A DNA stretch of 64,000 bases, from the NCBI GenBank assembly GCA_949298825.1, contig CASFYB010000008.1, positions 1 through 64,000 of the forward strand, given 5' to 3'. Below are positions 7,459 to 16,483 of this stretch, piece by piece. Numbering within the stretch: the stretch's first letter is position 1; each line of letters begins with the position of its first letter. Under the pieces are notes generated by a model, which saw nothing but the letters and a program-made list of their open reading frames with translations, was not told where the DNA came from and made no database searches. The position numbers and the translations under genes are program-made. Source of the DNA: an uncultured Helicobacter sp. (lineage in GTDB: Bacteria > Campylobacterota > Campylobacteria > Campylobacterales > Helicobacteraceae).

Positions 7459-9093
7459 TTATAATATCTCTTTTATATCATAAGGCCTAGCTAGCCTTAA
7501 AATCTCTGATATAAATTGACCATACTGACTTCTCCAAAAGCTAGCATCACATACTAGAATAAAATACTTTTTAAGACGGCTAATGGCCACATTTAAAGTA
7601 TAAAGAGCCTGCAGATTCCTAGAATCTGTCATGGGATAGCAAAGTCTTACAGGCGAAAAAACAACAACTTCAAACTCTCTCCCCTGCGAAGAGTGTATAG
7701 TCATAACAGCATCTGAAGGGATACCCATTTTGATGATCTTTATCCTTTGAGATACAAAAGGAGTGATAATAGCCACATCCCTCTCTTTTAGCTCCCTAAA
7801 TAGATGTGCACTAGCTTCTGCTTCACTCAATGCAATATTTTTATCTTCTCTTGCTTCATCCTTGCAATCAATATAAAAAATCTGCGTATCTGATTGAAGA
7901 CTAAAAAGCCCATTATGATAGACCGCCCTATCAAGGAGTGCTGCTAGGTTGCTCCCATATCTATAGGTCTGATCAAGCTTAAGACAATCTTTAAAGCACA
8001 ATAAGGCCTGATCTTGAAAATCTTTTTGCAACAACCCGGGCAAATCATTAAAAAAATCTTTCATAAAAATAGCAGAAAATCCCCAAAGCCTAGCACAAAT
8101 AGCCTCATCAACCATCAAGCTTTCTGGCATCTCACAAATTGGGGCTAACTGCTTGTGATCACCCAAGAGAGTAAGTGGCGTATCATCCACGCAGATACTA
8201 AGAGCCTTTATAAGCGGGGTAAAAGCGCATTCATCCAAAAAAATATGATCAAACTTTATATTCATAGTAGGGTATTTTTTGATAAACCCATCAAGTGTCA
8301 TGGCAAAAATATGAGCAACCTCATAACGCTCCTGCAAACTAGTTGAAAAAAGATGTTTTGCTTTTCTTATATAAGTCTCGCATACATTAGGGTATTTGTG
8401 CAAAAAACTAGCACTTGGGGTGCCTAATCTCAAAGCACAATCATTATCAATACCAAAAAGCTCCAGCTTTTGCAACAGCACAAACAAAATCTGTTCTAAT
8501 GCATTATTTGTAGGGGCAAGGATGCAAACTCTTTTCCCCGCCTTAAGTAAAGATAAAATAGAATAGAAAAGGACATATTGAGTCTTTCCACTACCGGGCG
8601 GACCCCAAACATAGCTAAGAGAACTAGATAAAACCCCATCAACTGCGCTAGCTTGTGCTTTGGATAATGCCATATCATTATACGGGCTGACAGATGGCCT
8701 ATAAACCGGTAAGGCCGGGGTGTATTTCTTGAAAAAATCAATAAGATTATTAACAAGAAATCTCAAGTCATTATAAACCTTCAAGTTCTTATCAAGCAAT
8801 GCTTTTTTAAGCTGATAAAAAAGCTCGATTTCACATTCAATCTCTAGCCGCTCAAGCTTATCGTAATATGTCCTTTGGATAATAGCAGAATCATCAAGCA
8901 TCAGCTCAAGACCATCTGGCAGTATAAAGACTAAATTATCCAACATCCTAAGCTTGATGCTAAAAGAAATCTCTAATCTGCCACTATCTGTTTGTTCATC
9001 TAAAAAGCTGAAATCTTTGATTTCAAGCTCATAGATTCCCTTATTTTCCTTTTCTAAAAATGCAAGATAGCAAGAGCAGGCTGATAGTATCAA
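7459..9093 (-). CDS. superfamily 1 (Upf1/Dna2-like) DNA/RNA helicase
   Basis: The 544-aa ATPase shows the SF1 motifs in order: Walker A GPPGSGKT (residues 164-171), motif Ia ILAPTNNALEQIL, Walker B FLDECAF, motif III GDHKQLAP, motif IV region ...LDQTYRYG, motif V TIHSSQGREFEVVV and motif VI LNVAISRLKK. The N-terminal 150 residues look like the beta-rich/coiled accessory region of Upf1-like helicases. The start is TTG at 9093, one base after the oorC stop; no other start precedes the conserved region. It may be co-transcribed with oorDABC although unrelated in function. The substrate is unknown. An in-frame open extension follows the stop (7360-7458). Confidence 0.85.
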   Translation of the reverse strand: MILSACSCYLAFLEKENKGIYELEIKDFSFLDEQTDSGRLEISFSIKLRMLDNLVFILPDGLELMLDDSAIIQRTYYDKLERLEIECEIELFYQLKKALLDKNLKVYNDLRFLVNNLIDFFKKYTPALPVYRPSVSPYNDMALSKAQASAVDGVLSSSLSYVWGPPGSGKTQYVLFYSILSLLKAGKRVCILAPTNNALEQILFVLLQKLELFGIDNDCALRLGTPSASFLHKYPNVCETYIRKAKHLFSTSLQERYEVAHIFAMTLDGFIKKYPTMNIKFDHIFLDECAFTPLIKALSICVDDTPLTLLGDHKQLAPICEMPESLMVDEAICARLWGFSAIFMKDFFNDLPGLLQKDFQDQALLCFKDCLKLDQTYRYGSNLAALLDRAVYHNGLFSLQSDTQIFYIDCKDEAREDKNIALSEAEASAHLFRELKERDVAIITPFVSQRIKIIKMGIPSDAVMTIHSSQGREFEVVVFSPVRLCYPMTDSRNLQALYTLNVAISRLKKYFILVCDASFWRSQYGQFISEILRLARPYDIKEIL

Positions 9094-9094
9094 A

Positions 9095-9646
9095 CTAACT
9101 CAAAGCCTTAATAGCGTATTTCTCACCTAGCTCAAATGCCTTAGTATTTAGATCTGCTACCTTTTTTGGTACTTTAGAAATCATCGTTTCAAACACGATA
9201 TCTCTATCTACACATTTTGTAAATACAACTGTAGCAGCCAAAGCGACGACAGATTGAGTTACCACATTTCCTACCTCTTCCTTAGCGATAGTAATGATAG
9301 GTATTTCATAAATCTTATAATTTTGCCTATCTTCATCACTTGGACTTACCAGATTTGGCTCAAGCACCATGATTCCGCCTTTTTTCATGCCACTTTTAAA
9401 TTGATTGTAGCTAAGCTGGGCGACTGAAAGCATAAAATCAATTTCACCCTCATTAGCATAGGGATATAAGATCTCTTCCTTATCAAGCAGGATATCCACC
9501 TTGGTAGGACCGCCACGTACTTGAGAAGTATATGTAGAAGCCTTAAGACCATAGCCTCCTGCACGTATCTTTGCCTCTGCTAAAATCTCTCCAGCTAGAA
9601 GCACTCCCTGTCCACCAACACCTGTAAATCTAAGCTGTGTTTCCAT
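9095..9646 (-). CDS. oorC: 2-oxoglutarate:acceptor oxidoreductase, gamma subunit
   Basis: This 183-aa protein is the gamma domain of the OorDABC enzyme. In Campylobacterota that enzyme replaces 2-oxoglutarate dehydrogenase, oxidising 2-oxoglutarate to succinyl-CoA with flavodoxin/ferredoxin as electron acceptor. The signature RFTGVGGQGVLLAGEILAEA (residues 6-25) and VRGGPTKVDIL are typical of this family. It is last in the four-gene set, with a gap of 11 bp after oorB. The enzyme is cytoplasmic and oxygen-sensitive. Confidence 0.93.
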   Translation of the reverse strand: METQLRFTGVGGQGVLLAGEILAEAKIRAGGYGLKASTYTSQVRGGPTKVDILLDKEEILYPYANEGEIDFMLSVAQLSYNQFKSGMKKGGIMVLEPNLVSPSDEDRQNYKIYEIPIITIAKEEVGNVVTQSVVALAATVVFTKCVDRDIVFETMISKVPKKVADLNTKAFELGEKYAIKALS

Positions 9647-9657
9647 ACACTCTCCTT

Positions 9658-10476
9658 TTACTTGCCCTGAAGTCTATTAACAACCTCTTGATAAGAGGCA
9701 CAATATTCAGCCTTATTTTCATCTTGCTTTAAAATACCAGTTGGATACTTTCCTATCCTTTCTTCATCATTCAAGGCTTCATATTTTTGCTTTGAAATAG
9801 TTCGAGAATCAATCCACTTCAAAACTTCTACAGCCTCTCCCATTTTGTTTTTACGACCTAGATTGATATGGCAGTTACTATGGATATCAAAAAAGCTAAA
9901 GCCCTTATGCTTAAAGCCCTCAATAAAAATTTTCTCAATTTTTGCAGAGCTAAGAACAGATTCTCTAGCCACAAAGCTTGCACCAGCAGATTCTACAAGT
10001 TTACAAGGATCAAAGTTATTATCAATGCTTCCATATTGGGCAGTAACCGTCCACATGCCCTTTGGTGTAGTAGGTGAGGTTTGAGAGTTTGTCAAGCCAT
10101 AAATAAAATTATTAACCAAAATAAAATTGATATCTATATTTCTTCTGGCTGCATGCATTGTGTGATTCCCACCAATGGCTAGTGCATCACCATCTCCACT
10201 GACCACTATTACATGTTTGTCTGGATTAGCCAGCTTGATCCCAGTAGCATATGCGATAGCACGGCCATGTGTAGTATGCACAGTATTGCAGTTTACATAG
10301 CTACTCATACGACCAGAGCAGCCAATCCCACTTACCAAACAAACATCATCCATATTCCAACCCAATGCATCAATAGCGCGGACAATAGATTTTAAAATAA
10401 CACCATCTCCACATCCCCAGCACCAAAGTGTAGGAAGCTTATCTACACGCAAATATTCATCATAATTAAAAGCCAT
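9658..10476 (-). CDS. oorB: 2-oxoglutarate:acceptor oxidoreductase, beta (TPP-binding) subunit
   Basis: This 272-aa subunit carries thiamine diphosphate. PTLWCWGCGDGVILKSI near the N-terminus, VSGIGCSGRMSSY, and the TPP/Mg motif VVSGDGDALAIGGNH...NFILVNNFIYGLT are all present. It pairs with OorA to form the active site. The start codon follows the oorA stop by one base (TAA-A-ATG), so translation is coupled. No anomalies. Confidence 0.95.
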   Translation of the reverse strand: MAFNYDEYLRVDKLPTLWCWGCGDGVILKSIVRAIDALGWNMDDVCLVSGIGCSGRMSSYVNCNTVHTTHGRAIAYATGIKLANPDKHVIVVSGDGDALAIGGNHTMHAARRNIDINFILVNNFIYGLTNSQTSPTTPKGMWTVTAQYGSIDNNFDPCKLVESAGASFVARESVLSSAKIEKIFIEGFKHKGFSFFDIHSNCHINLGRKNKMGEAVEVLKWIDSRTISKQKYEALNDEERIGKYPTGILKQDENKAEYCASYQEVVNRLQGK

Positions 10477-10477
10477 T

Positions 10478-11608
10478 TTACATCTCCTCCACTTTCTTTA
10501 CAATCTCGCTAGGTAGAATACTTCTACCATCAGCCTTACCAAAAAACTCAACCTTTCGTTGCATAACACGCTCGATTTCTTCAACATACTGACCGATATT
10601 AAGCTCAATGACTAAAATCTTCTTAAACTTCTCTCCCAATGCTTTTAGCTGCTTCTCTGGGCTAGGCCAAATTGTGACAGGACGGAAAAGGCCTACTTTT
10701 TTGCCCATAGATCTTAGCTCCTTAATAGCTTCTTTCACTGCCAATGATGCTGAACCATAAGCAATAATAGCCACATCTGCATCTTCTAAATCCACCTCTT
10801 CAACATGAGTGATCTCATCAATCCTAGAATCAATCTTTCCAAAAAGACGCTTAATGAGCTTATCTGCCATCTTTGCATCTTCAGTTGGGAAGCCTATAGG
10901 GCCATGATGCAAGCCAGTCACATGATAGCGATACCCCTTAAAAAATGGATTTAGGACTGCTGGTTGATTATCTCCTACTCCATAGGGTTGATAATCCTTA
11001 GGGTCTCCGCTAAACTCCTGTCTATTGATAACACTCTTTTTTACTTCTTCTAAATCTGGCAATATAGCCTTTCCATACATATGCCCTATAGTCTCATCCA
11101 TAAGCAAAAACACAGGGGTCATCAACATCTCTGCAAGGTTAAAAGCACGGATGGTTTCTGTATAGGCTTCAGCCAAAGTCCCAGGTGCTAAGGCCACTGC
11201 CTTAAAATCACCATGCGTTGGGTTTTTCATAAAATTAATATCACCTTGTGCGACGCGTGTAGGCATACCCGTAGATGGTCCAGAGCGCATTACATTAGCC
11301 ACCACCAGTGGAATCTCTGCCATAAATCCATATCCAATCTGCTCTGCCTTCAAAGATATCCCCGGTCCAGAGCTACCCGTCATAGACTTTGCTCCACTCA
11401 TAGAGGCTCCAAGAGCCACAGAAATACCACTAATCTCATCTTCCATTTGGATAAAAGTGCCCCCAACCTTTGGTAGCATCACGCTAAGCTCATGCATAAT
11501 ATCTGATGATGGTGTAATTGGATAACCACCATAAAACTTACATCCAGCATCAATTGCAGCCATTGCTACCAGTTCATTACCACCAGAAATAATCTCTCTC
11601 ATCATCAA
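10478..11608 (-). CDS. oorA: 2-oxoglutarate:acceptor oxidoreductase, alpha subunit
   Basis: This 376-aa subunit contains the pyrimidine-binding and CoA-related domains of 2-oxoacid:acceptor oxidoreductases. Landmarks are ISGGNELVAMAAIDAGCKFY then GGYPITPSSD, TGSSGPGISLKAEQIGYG, RSGPSTGMPT and GDFKAVALAPG. It lies 9 bp after oorD and one base before oorB. It is likely essential, since H. pylori depends on this enzyme to run the branched TCA cycle (established knowledge). Confidence 0.95.
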   Translation of the reverse strand: MMMREIISGGNELVAMAAIDAGCKFYGGYPITPSSDIMHELSVMLPKVGGTFIQMEDEISGISVALGASMSGAKSMTGSSGPGISLKAEQIGYGFMAEIPLVVANVMRSGPSTGMPTRVAQGDINFMKNPTHGDFKAVALAPGTLAEAYTETIRAFNLAEMLMTPVFLLMDETIGHMYGKAILPDLEEVKKSVINRQEFSGDPKDYQPYGVGDNQPAVLNPFFKGYRYHVTGLHHGPIGFPTEDAKMADKLIKRLFGKIDSRIDEITHVEEVDLEDADVAIIAYGSASLAVKEAIKELRSMGKKVGLFRPVTIWPSPEKQLKALGEKFKKILVIELNIGQYVEEIERVMQRKVEFFGKADGRSILPSEIVKKVEEM

Positions 11609-11617
11609 CCTCCAAGC

Positions 11618-11926
11618 CTACAATATATATCCATTGGCCTTGATAGCCTCAGCACGCATCTTTGCTTCTTCGGTCAATTTGGCAAACTTAAAATCTTTGC
11701 GCTCAGCAACATAAATGGCAAAATCAGGACAATGCAGCTCACACTCCCTACAGCCAATACACGATTCTGGATGGATAACCTTGATAATCTTGCCTAAAAC
11801 CTTTGTATGATCTAGCTGCATTGAAAGTACTCCAGCTGGACACTTTGATACACATATATCACACCCCTTGCAACGCTCCTCATTTGTCCAGACTGGCACG
11901 CCCTCTGGAGTTAGCATATTTGACAT
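11618..11926 (-). CDS. oorD: 2-oxoglutarate:acceptor oxidoreductase, ferredoxin-like delta subunit
   Basis: This 102-aa protein has two [4Fe-4S] cluster motifs, CKGCDICVSKCPAGVL and CIGCRECELHCPDFAI, as in the delta subunit that passes electrons to the soluble acceptor. The N-terminus is short (MSNMLTPEGVPVWTNEERC) and there is no signal peptide. It is first in oorDABC. A 178-bp AT-rich gap separates it from mltG and carries a candidate promoter. Confidence 0.94.
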   Translation of the reverse strand: MSNMLTPEGVPVWTNEERCKGCDICVSKCPAGVLSMQLDHTKVLGKIIKVIHPESCIGCRECELHCPDFAIYVAERKDFKFAKLTEEAKMRAEAIKANGYIL

Positions 11927-12059
11927 TGTATTCTCCTCAAGTAGTTTTTAAAATATTCCCTGAAACTTTAATATTTTAAATTTCTAAAAATATATCATTT
12001 TTTGAAATATTTTGAATGCAACTGCAAACAATAATTCAGACAAAATCATATATCAACTG

Positions 12060-12065
12060 ATTATA
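12060..12065 (-). promoter_or_regulatory. candidate -10 box for oorDABC
   Basis: The minus strand reads TATAAT about 135 bp before the oorD ATG, in the AT-rich gap after mltG. The leader would be long, and other AT-rich hexamers nearby could also serve. Confidence 0.3.
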
Positions 12066-12104
12066 ATGATTTTTTTAAACAAAATTCAAATAAAAGTAAA
12101 AAAA

Positions 12105-13040
12105 TCATTTACCTATATTTTGACGGTGTTGTTTAAAGGTTTTTGAAAAGGTATGGGTCCCATTTTTATTTTTTACAAAATAGAGATAATCCACTTTAGC
12201 TGGATTAATAGCAGCCTTAATCGCATCCATACTAACACTACCTACAGGATTTTTAGGGATACCAAATTTCTTATAAGTATTAAACTCTGTGGTATCCTTT
12301 CTAATACGATCTGGCGTGACTTTGGTATGAGAATATTTACCATAGTTCAAGCTCCCATCCATCTGCAGTGGCATCCCCTTTTTGATACGGTTATAAATCA
12401 CAGCGCTAACTATTGGCATTTCAATTACATTGGCTGCTTCTTTTTGGATAATAGAAGCAATGCTTACATATCTAAACCAACGCTTCTCATCATACACGCC
12501 CAAAACCTTTAAAGCAAGCTCTTTATGCTTTTTCATCGATTTATCGATAAGAAAACCTATCAAAAAGTCCGCATCTGCACCAAGTGGTAGCTTATAAGTA
12601 TCTGCAAAAATAACCCCATCTTTATAAGGGGTCTTTTCCTTAAATGCCTTTTGCAAATCCTCAACCTTAAGCCCAAAAGCCTCTGAGAGAATCTGATTGA
12701 AAAAATACATCGTCTCACCAGGGATTAAAGTCACCTCTTTTAGAGCGGCCTTAGATTTACTTAAGGCGTATAAAAAATCTGCCTTACCCATGATAGAATC
12801 TGGCATATTTAAAAACCCACTTTGAGGCCTTCCTATAAAGCGCAAAAAAAACTTATCAAAACCATTGACATCATAGTTATTGCTGCGCAAGTGTGTTATA
12901 ATTGCGTTAATCGAACCTTTTGGGACTAGAAGTGTCCTTTCTGTTGATATTGGCATACTAAAATAAAAAATAATGGTTAAAAAAATGAGTAAAATAAAAT
13001 CCAGAAGAATATTGGGATTAAGTATTTTTTTTCTTATCAT
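12105..13040 (-). CDS. mltG: endolytic murein transglycosylase MltG
   Basis: The 311-aa membrane-anchored lytic transglycosylase cuts nascent peptidoglycan glycan strands (YceG/MltG family; older annotations call it aminodeoxychorismate lyase). A single N-terminal membrane segment (ILLDFILLIFLTIIFYFSM, about residues 11-29) precedes the periplasmic domain. SIIQKEAA contains the catalytic Glu. AVIYNRIKKGMPLQMDGS, then ...YNTY-like EFNTYKKFGIPKNPV and ...FVKNKNGTHTFSKT complete the YceG signature. The start ATG 13038-13040 lies inside the divergent AsmA-like gene (68-bp overlap). Removing the overlap would delete the membrane anchor, so I keep it. Confidence 0.9.
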   Translation of the reverse strand: MIRKKILNPNILLDFILLIFLTIIFYFSMPISTERTLLVPKGSINAIITHLRSNNYDVNGFDKFFLRFIGRPQSGFLNMPDSIMGKADFLYALSKSKAALKEVTLIPGETMYFFNQILSEAFGLKVEDLQKAFKEKTPYKDGVIFADTYKLPLGADADFLIGFLIDKSMKKHKELALKVLGVYDEKRWFRYVSIASIIQKEAANVIEMPIVSAVIYNRIKKGMPLQMDGSLNYGKYSHTKVTPDRIRKDTTEFNTYKKFGIPKNPVGSVSMDAIKAAINPAKVDYLYFVKNKNGTHTFSKTFKQHRQNIGK

Positions 13041-16000
13041 CCTGATCCTATTTTTTAGCTTCTACAAAATCCTATCGCATGGTATCCGCATAGAAAAATT
13101 GTATCTTGGCGGTATTTCTGCAAAGCAATTGTATCTAAAACTTGATAATAAATTTATCCTAGAATTAAAAGAGCTAAATCTACAAAAGATTCTCAATAAG
13201 CCTTCTAGCACTCCATTTGATATAGAAAAAATCGCCAAATCACTGCGCTATTTCACATGGGGGATCGCCTATTTTCAAAATCTTAATATCAAATCCATCA
13301 TACTAGATAAAGATAAAATAGCATCCATCACCTATGATGGCAAGCAATACAAATTACTATTCCCATCTATTAATGCTGTTTTTGATATCAAAGAAGATAC
13401 TGGCAAGCTCAATCTTGATATTCAAAATCTAATGTTAACAGACTTTGGCACTAGCATTAAAGGTAAAATCGCCTATGTACCTACACGTCATGAAATGGCC
13501 TTTAATCTCAATGCAGTAAGAGAAAAGAATGTATTTTCAATCATAGGAAGCACGGATCTAAAAAGATTGAGAATCAGTCTAAAAAGCTCTCCTCTATCCT
13601 CCCTTGACTTTCTAAAAGTACCGCTAAAAAATATCGATAATCCAGCCCTAAAATCTTGGCTTTTTGAAAAAGTTTTTTTTGACCAAGCCATAATCAATAG
13701 CCTAAGCTTTAGCACAACGCTTACCAAAAGAGGCTTCCTACCTGGATTAGAATCTACTCTTGAAGGTAAAATCTCCATAAATGCCGCTGAAGTAAGTCTT
13801 TTTAACGATGTAGATTCTCTAAAAGCAAAAAAAATCACCGCGACTTTAAAAAATAAAAAAATCGAGCTTAATCCAGAAAATCTAACCTATGGACAAACCA
13901 ACCTTGAAGGCTCTAAAATCTCTTTTGAAAATCTTTTTAGCCATCCAAAAATGATCTTAAATATCAAATCTCCCTCTTTCTTTTATAGCACCAATCTTAC
14001 AGATCTGTTAGATCATTATGATATCAATATACCTTTAGAGCAAATTGATTCTCCGCTTAAGGCTGATCTGCGTCTAGCTATGGAGTTTATGCCAGATCAT
14101 ATGCATAAAGTCAGCTTTAGCGGTGGCATCACCACTCAGCATTCCAATCTCAAGCTATATGGCATACCCCTATATGCAGATCTAACTAATATAAACTTTG
14201 ATATAACACCTAGCTATAAATATATTTATATCAAAACCAATGGCACCTATTACTATAATATGCTTACCAGCGATCTGGATGGAGTGCTTGACTTGGTTAA
14301 TTCTACCTATAAAACTCAAGCAAAAATATACCGCCTAGCCATCAATACTAATCAAAACATTAACTTTGAACAGCCATTCTTAAAAAAAGACTTTAAACAC
14401 AATCCTGAAGACTTCCTTGATGCTAAGACCAACAAACAGGTCAATGATGAAGATGAAGATGAAGAGGGTGAAATCTCAAGCCCTAATAAGGCCACTCAAA
14501 ATACTCAAAATACTCAAAATACTCAAAATACTCAAAATACTCAAAATACTCAAAATACCTCTGATCTAGATACCGAAACTCTTATAGAAAAAGAAAGTAT
14601 CCAGGATGAAAACAGCTCTATAAGCAACCCTGAGCCTTCCTTAGAGGTAAATACTCAATCAAATCAACCCATAGACACACAAACCCCAGATAATGAAGAT
14701 AAAAACGCCTCTTCACCAGAATCTATAGCTCAAGAAAATAATACCACCAAAACAGCCAGCAAACTTGATAAAACCTTTACCAAAGATCCTAATAAAATGG
14801 CGCCTATAGAGCTAAAACGACTTATTATAAACTCTATTAAGGAAGATGAGAAGCCCTATACCCAAGAAATACTAAGCATCAATGGCTCGCAGGATATAAC
14901 ACTGGATATAGAGATTGATTTTAAAGACCATGATAATATCATGATCAATCTACCAGACTTCAAAACAAGTCTTACTATCAATCCCAATAACCACATTTTC
15001 AAACTTGATGATATGGCCAAATACAGACCATACTCCCCTCTTATCCAATATCTAGATATCAAAAGTGGAAATGCCTACATCACCACTCAAGATTTCAAGG
15101 ACTTCACCCTTCTATTTTCAATCGATCAAAGCACACTTCCACTTTATGATTTTAATGGGATTGGTGTTAAGACGCTTGATTTTAGCGGCACGATCCAAAA
15201 TGATGTCATACAAATATCATCCTTAGATAAAAAAATCAGCTTTGTACGCAAAAATGCTCAAAACAAAATCAACATCAAGGGTTATAACTTTAATCTAGAA
15301 CAGTTTTTTAATAGCAAGATCCCAGCTATCCAACAAGCCCTACATGGTAATAACAACGGTATCTCTCCAACCAAAGAGCAGGTTAAAAATAAGCTAGAAT
15401 TTCTCCGCCACAAACACCAATACCAGCGTCGACATCACATCAAAGCTGAAATCACAAATATCGAAATTGATAATATGAGTATCTATTATAAAGACTATCT
15501 CATCCCCACTGATAGCATATCTATTCGCTTCCGCGATCAGAGGATCCTTGCGGATGCGACTTATAAAAATGGTATTGCTAATCTTGATTTTATCGATGGA
15601 GATATTTATATCAAAGCCACAAACTTCAGTGCCAACTTTGTAAATTTTGTCACTCAAAAAAATCTATTTAATGGTGGACTCTTTACTCTTATTGGAGCAT
15701 ATAAAAACTCATCTTTTAGCGGTGAGCTAAAGGTGCAAAATACCCTATTTAAAAACTTTGCAGTTTTACAAAATATCATCAATCTTATTGATACAGTGCC
15801 CTCACTCATTGTCTTTAAGAATCCAAACTTAGGTGCTCAAGGCTATCAGGTTAAAAATGGATCTATAACATTTGCGATTAATAAAGAATATCTGGGCTTA
15901 GAAAAAATCCATCTTATTGGTGATTCTATGGATGTGGATGGGAATGGTGTGATCCAGCTAGATAGCAAAGAGATTAATGCAAATCTTAAAATCTCTACTA

Positions 16001-16245
16001 TTAAGAATTTTAGCTCGATTTTATCTAAGATTCCAATTGTAGGTTTCTTAGTGTTAGGAGAAGGTGGTAAAATATCCACTAACGTAACCTTAAATGGAAC
16101 TATAGAAGATCCTAAAACAAGCGTATCTTTAGCTGAGGATATCATCACAGCACCATTTAAGATTTTACGCAGGGTTTTTACACCTATTGATGTTATTGTA
16201 GATGAGATTAAGACTGAAATGAAAGATGAGGAATACCGAAAATAA
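12973..16245 (+). CDS. large AsmA/YhdP-like envelope protein
   Basis: The 1090-aa protein has an N-terminal membrane anchor (ILGLSIFFLIILILFFSFY) followed by long beta-rich periplasmic sequence. It ends in an AsmA-like C-terminal region (VQNTLFKNFAVLQNIINLID ... GGKISTNVTLNGTIEDPKTS). Proteins of this class are thought to form hydrophobic-groove bridges that move phospholipids between inner and outer membranes; the function here is inferred. Residues about 495-660 are a low-complexity, acidic, Asn/Thr/Gln-rich linker containing seven exact NTQ-triplet repeats. Start ATG 12973 (or ATG 12985) has little ribosome-binding site and overlaps mltG divergently. A T8 run lies in both overlapping 5' ends. 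Confidence 0.8.
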   Translation: MVKKMSKIKSRRILGLSIFFLIILILFFSFYKILSHGIRIEKLYLGGISAKQLYLKLDNKFILELKELNLQKILNKPSSTPFDIEKIAKSLRYFTWGIAYFQNLNIKSIILDKDKIASITYDGKQYKLLFPSINAVFDIKEDTGKLNLDIQNLMLTDFGTSIKGKIAYVPTRHEMAFNLNAVREKNVFSIIGSTDLKRLRISLKSSPLSSLDFLKVPLKNIDNPALKSWLFEKVFFDQAIINSLSFSTTLTKRGFLPGLESTLEGKISINAAEVSLFNDVDSLKAKKITATLKNKKIELNPENLTYGQTNLEGSKISFENLFSHPKMILNIKSPSFFYSTNLTDLLDHYDINIPLEQIDSPLKADLRLAMEFMPDHMHKVSFSGGITTQHSNLKLYGIPLYADLTNINFDITPSYKYIYIKTNGTYYYNMLTSDLDGVLDLVNSTYKTQAKIYRLAINTNQNINFEQPFLKKDFKHNPEDFLDAKTNKQVNDEDEDEEGEISSPNKATQNTQNTQNTQNTQNTQNTQNTSDLDTETLIEKESIQDENSSISNPEPSLEVNTQSNQPIDTQTPDNEDKNASSPESIAQENNTTKTASKLDKTFTKDPNKMAPIELKRLIINSIKEDEKPYTQEILSINGSQDITLDIEIDFKDHDNIMINLPDFKTSLTINPNNHIFKLDDMAKYRPYSPLIQYLDIKSGNAYITTQDFKDFTLLFSIDQSTLPLYDFNGIGVKTLDFSGTIQNDVIQISSLDKKISFVRKNAQNKINIKGYNFNLEQFFNSKIPAIQQALHGNNNGISPTKEQVKNKLEFLRHKHQYQRRHHIKAEITNIEIDNMSIYYKDYLIPTDSISIRFRDQRILADATYKNGIANLDFIDGDIYIKATNFSANFVNFVTQKNLFNGGLFTLIGAYKNSSFSGELKVQNTLFKNFAVLQNIINLIDTVPSLIVFKNPNLGAQGYQVKNGSITFAINKEYLGLEKIHLIGDSMDVDGNGVIQLDSKEINANLKISTIKNFSSILSKIPIVGFLVLGEGGKISTNVTLNGTIEDPKTSVSLAEDIITAPFKILRRVFTPIDVIVDEIKTEMKDEEYRK
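13025..13032 (+). repeat. T8 run in the 5' ends of two overlapping genes
   Basis: The run encodes Phe-Phe in the AsmA-like membrane anchor and, on the other strand, the Lys-Lys of MltG residues 4-5. A slip would frameshift both genes. Confidence 0.6.
14494..14556 (+). repeat. seven tandem copies of ACTCAAAAT
   Basis: This nine-base unit is repeated exactly seven times and encodes (T-Q-N)7 in the flexible linker of the AsmA-like protein. As 9 is a multiple of 3, copy-number change alters linker length, not frame. Confidence 0.95.
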
Positions 16246-16255
16246 AGGATCATTC

Positions 16256-16483
16256 ATGCATACCCTAATGATGGCACCACTTAATAAACCATGCAATATC
16301 AAGGCTATTCATACTGATGATGCCAAGCTACTAGCACGCTTTATATCCTTTGGGATCAATACAGGAACAAGCGTAATCCCCCTGCATCACTCCTCAAGGC
16401 ATGCTACACTTGCCCTGCAAGTCCAAGGCACACAAATCGCTCTTAGAGAATCAGAAGCCAAAAAAATTGAGGTAGATTACTGA
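16256..16483 (+). CDS. FeoA-domain protein
   Basis: This 75-aa single-domain protein resembles FeoA, the small SH3-like cytoplasmic partner of the ferrous iron transporter FeoB. The pattern L-x-PLNKPCNIKAI...LLARFISFGINTGTSVIPL...LALQVQGTQIALRESEAKKI fits the family. The frame is open from 16226, but that ATG lies inside the preceding gene. ATG 16256 with AAAGGA 7 bp upstream is the better start. It overlaps nth by one base (TGATG). No feoB is nearby, so a role in iron uptake is inferred only from the fold. Confidence 0.75.
   Translation: MHTLMMAPLNKPCNIKAIHTDDAKLLARFISFGINTGTSVIPLHHSSRHATLALQVQGTQIALRESEAKKIEVDY

Noticed and set aside
13673-13680. T8 run inside the AsmA-like gene as a contingency tract
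   Set aside because: Short and in a Lys/Phe codon context that is common in this AT-rich genome; no broken frame is seen.
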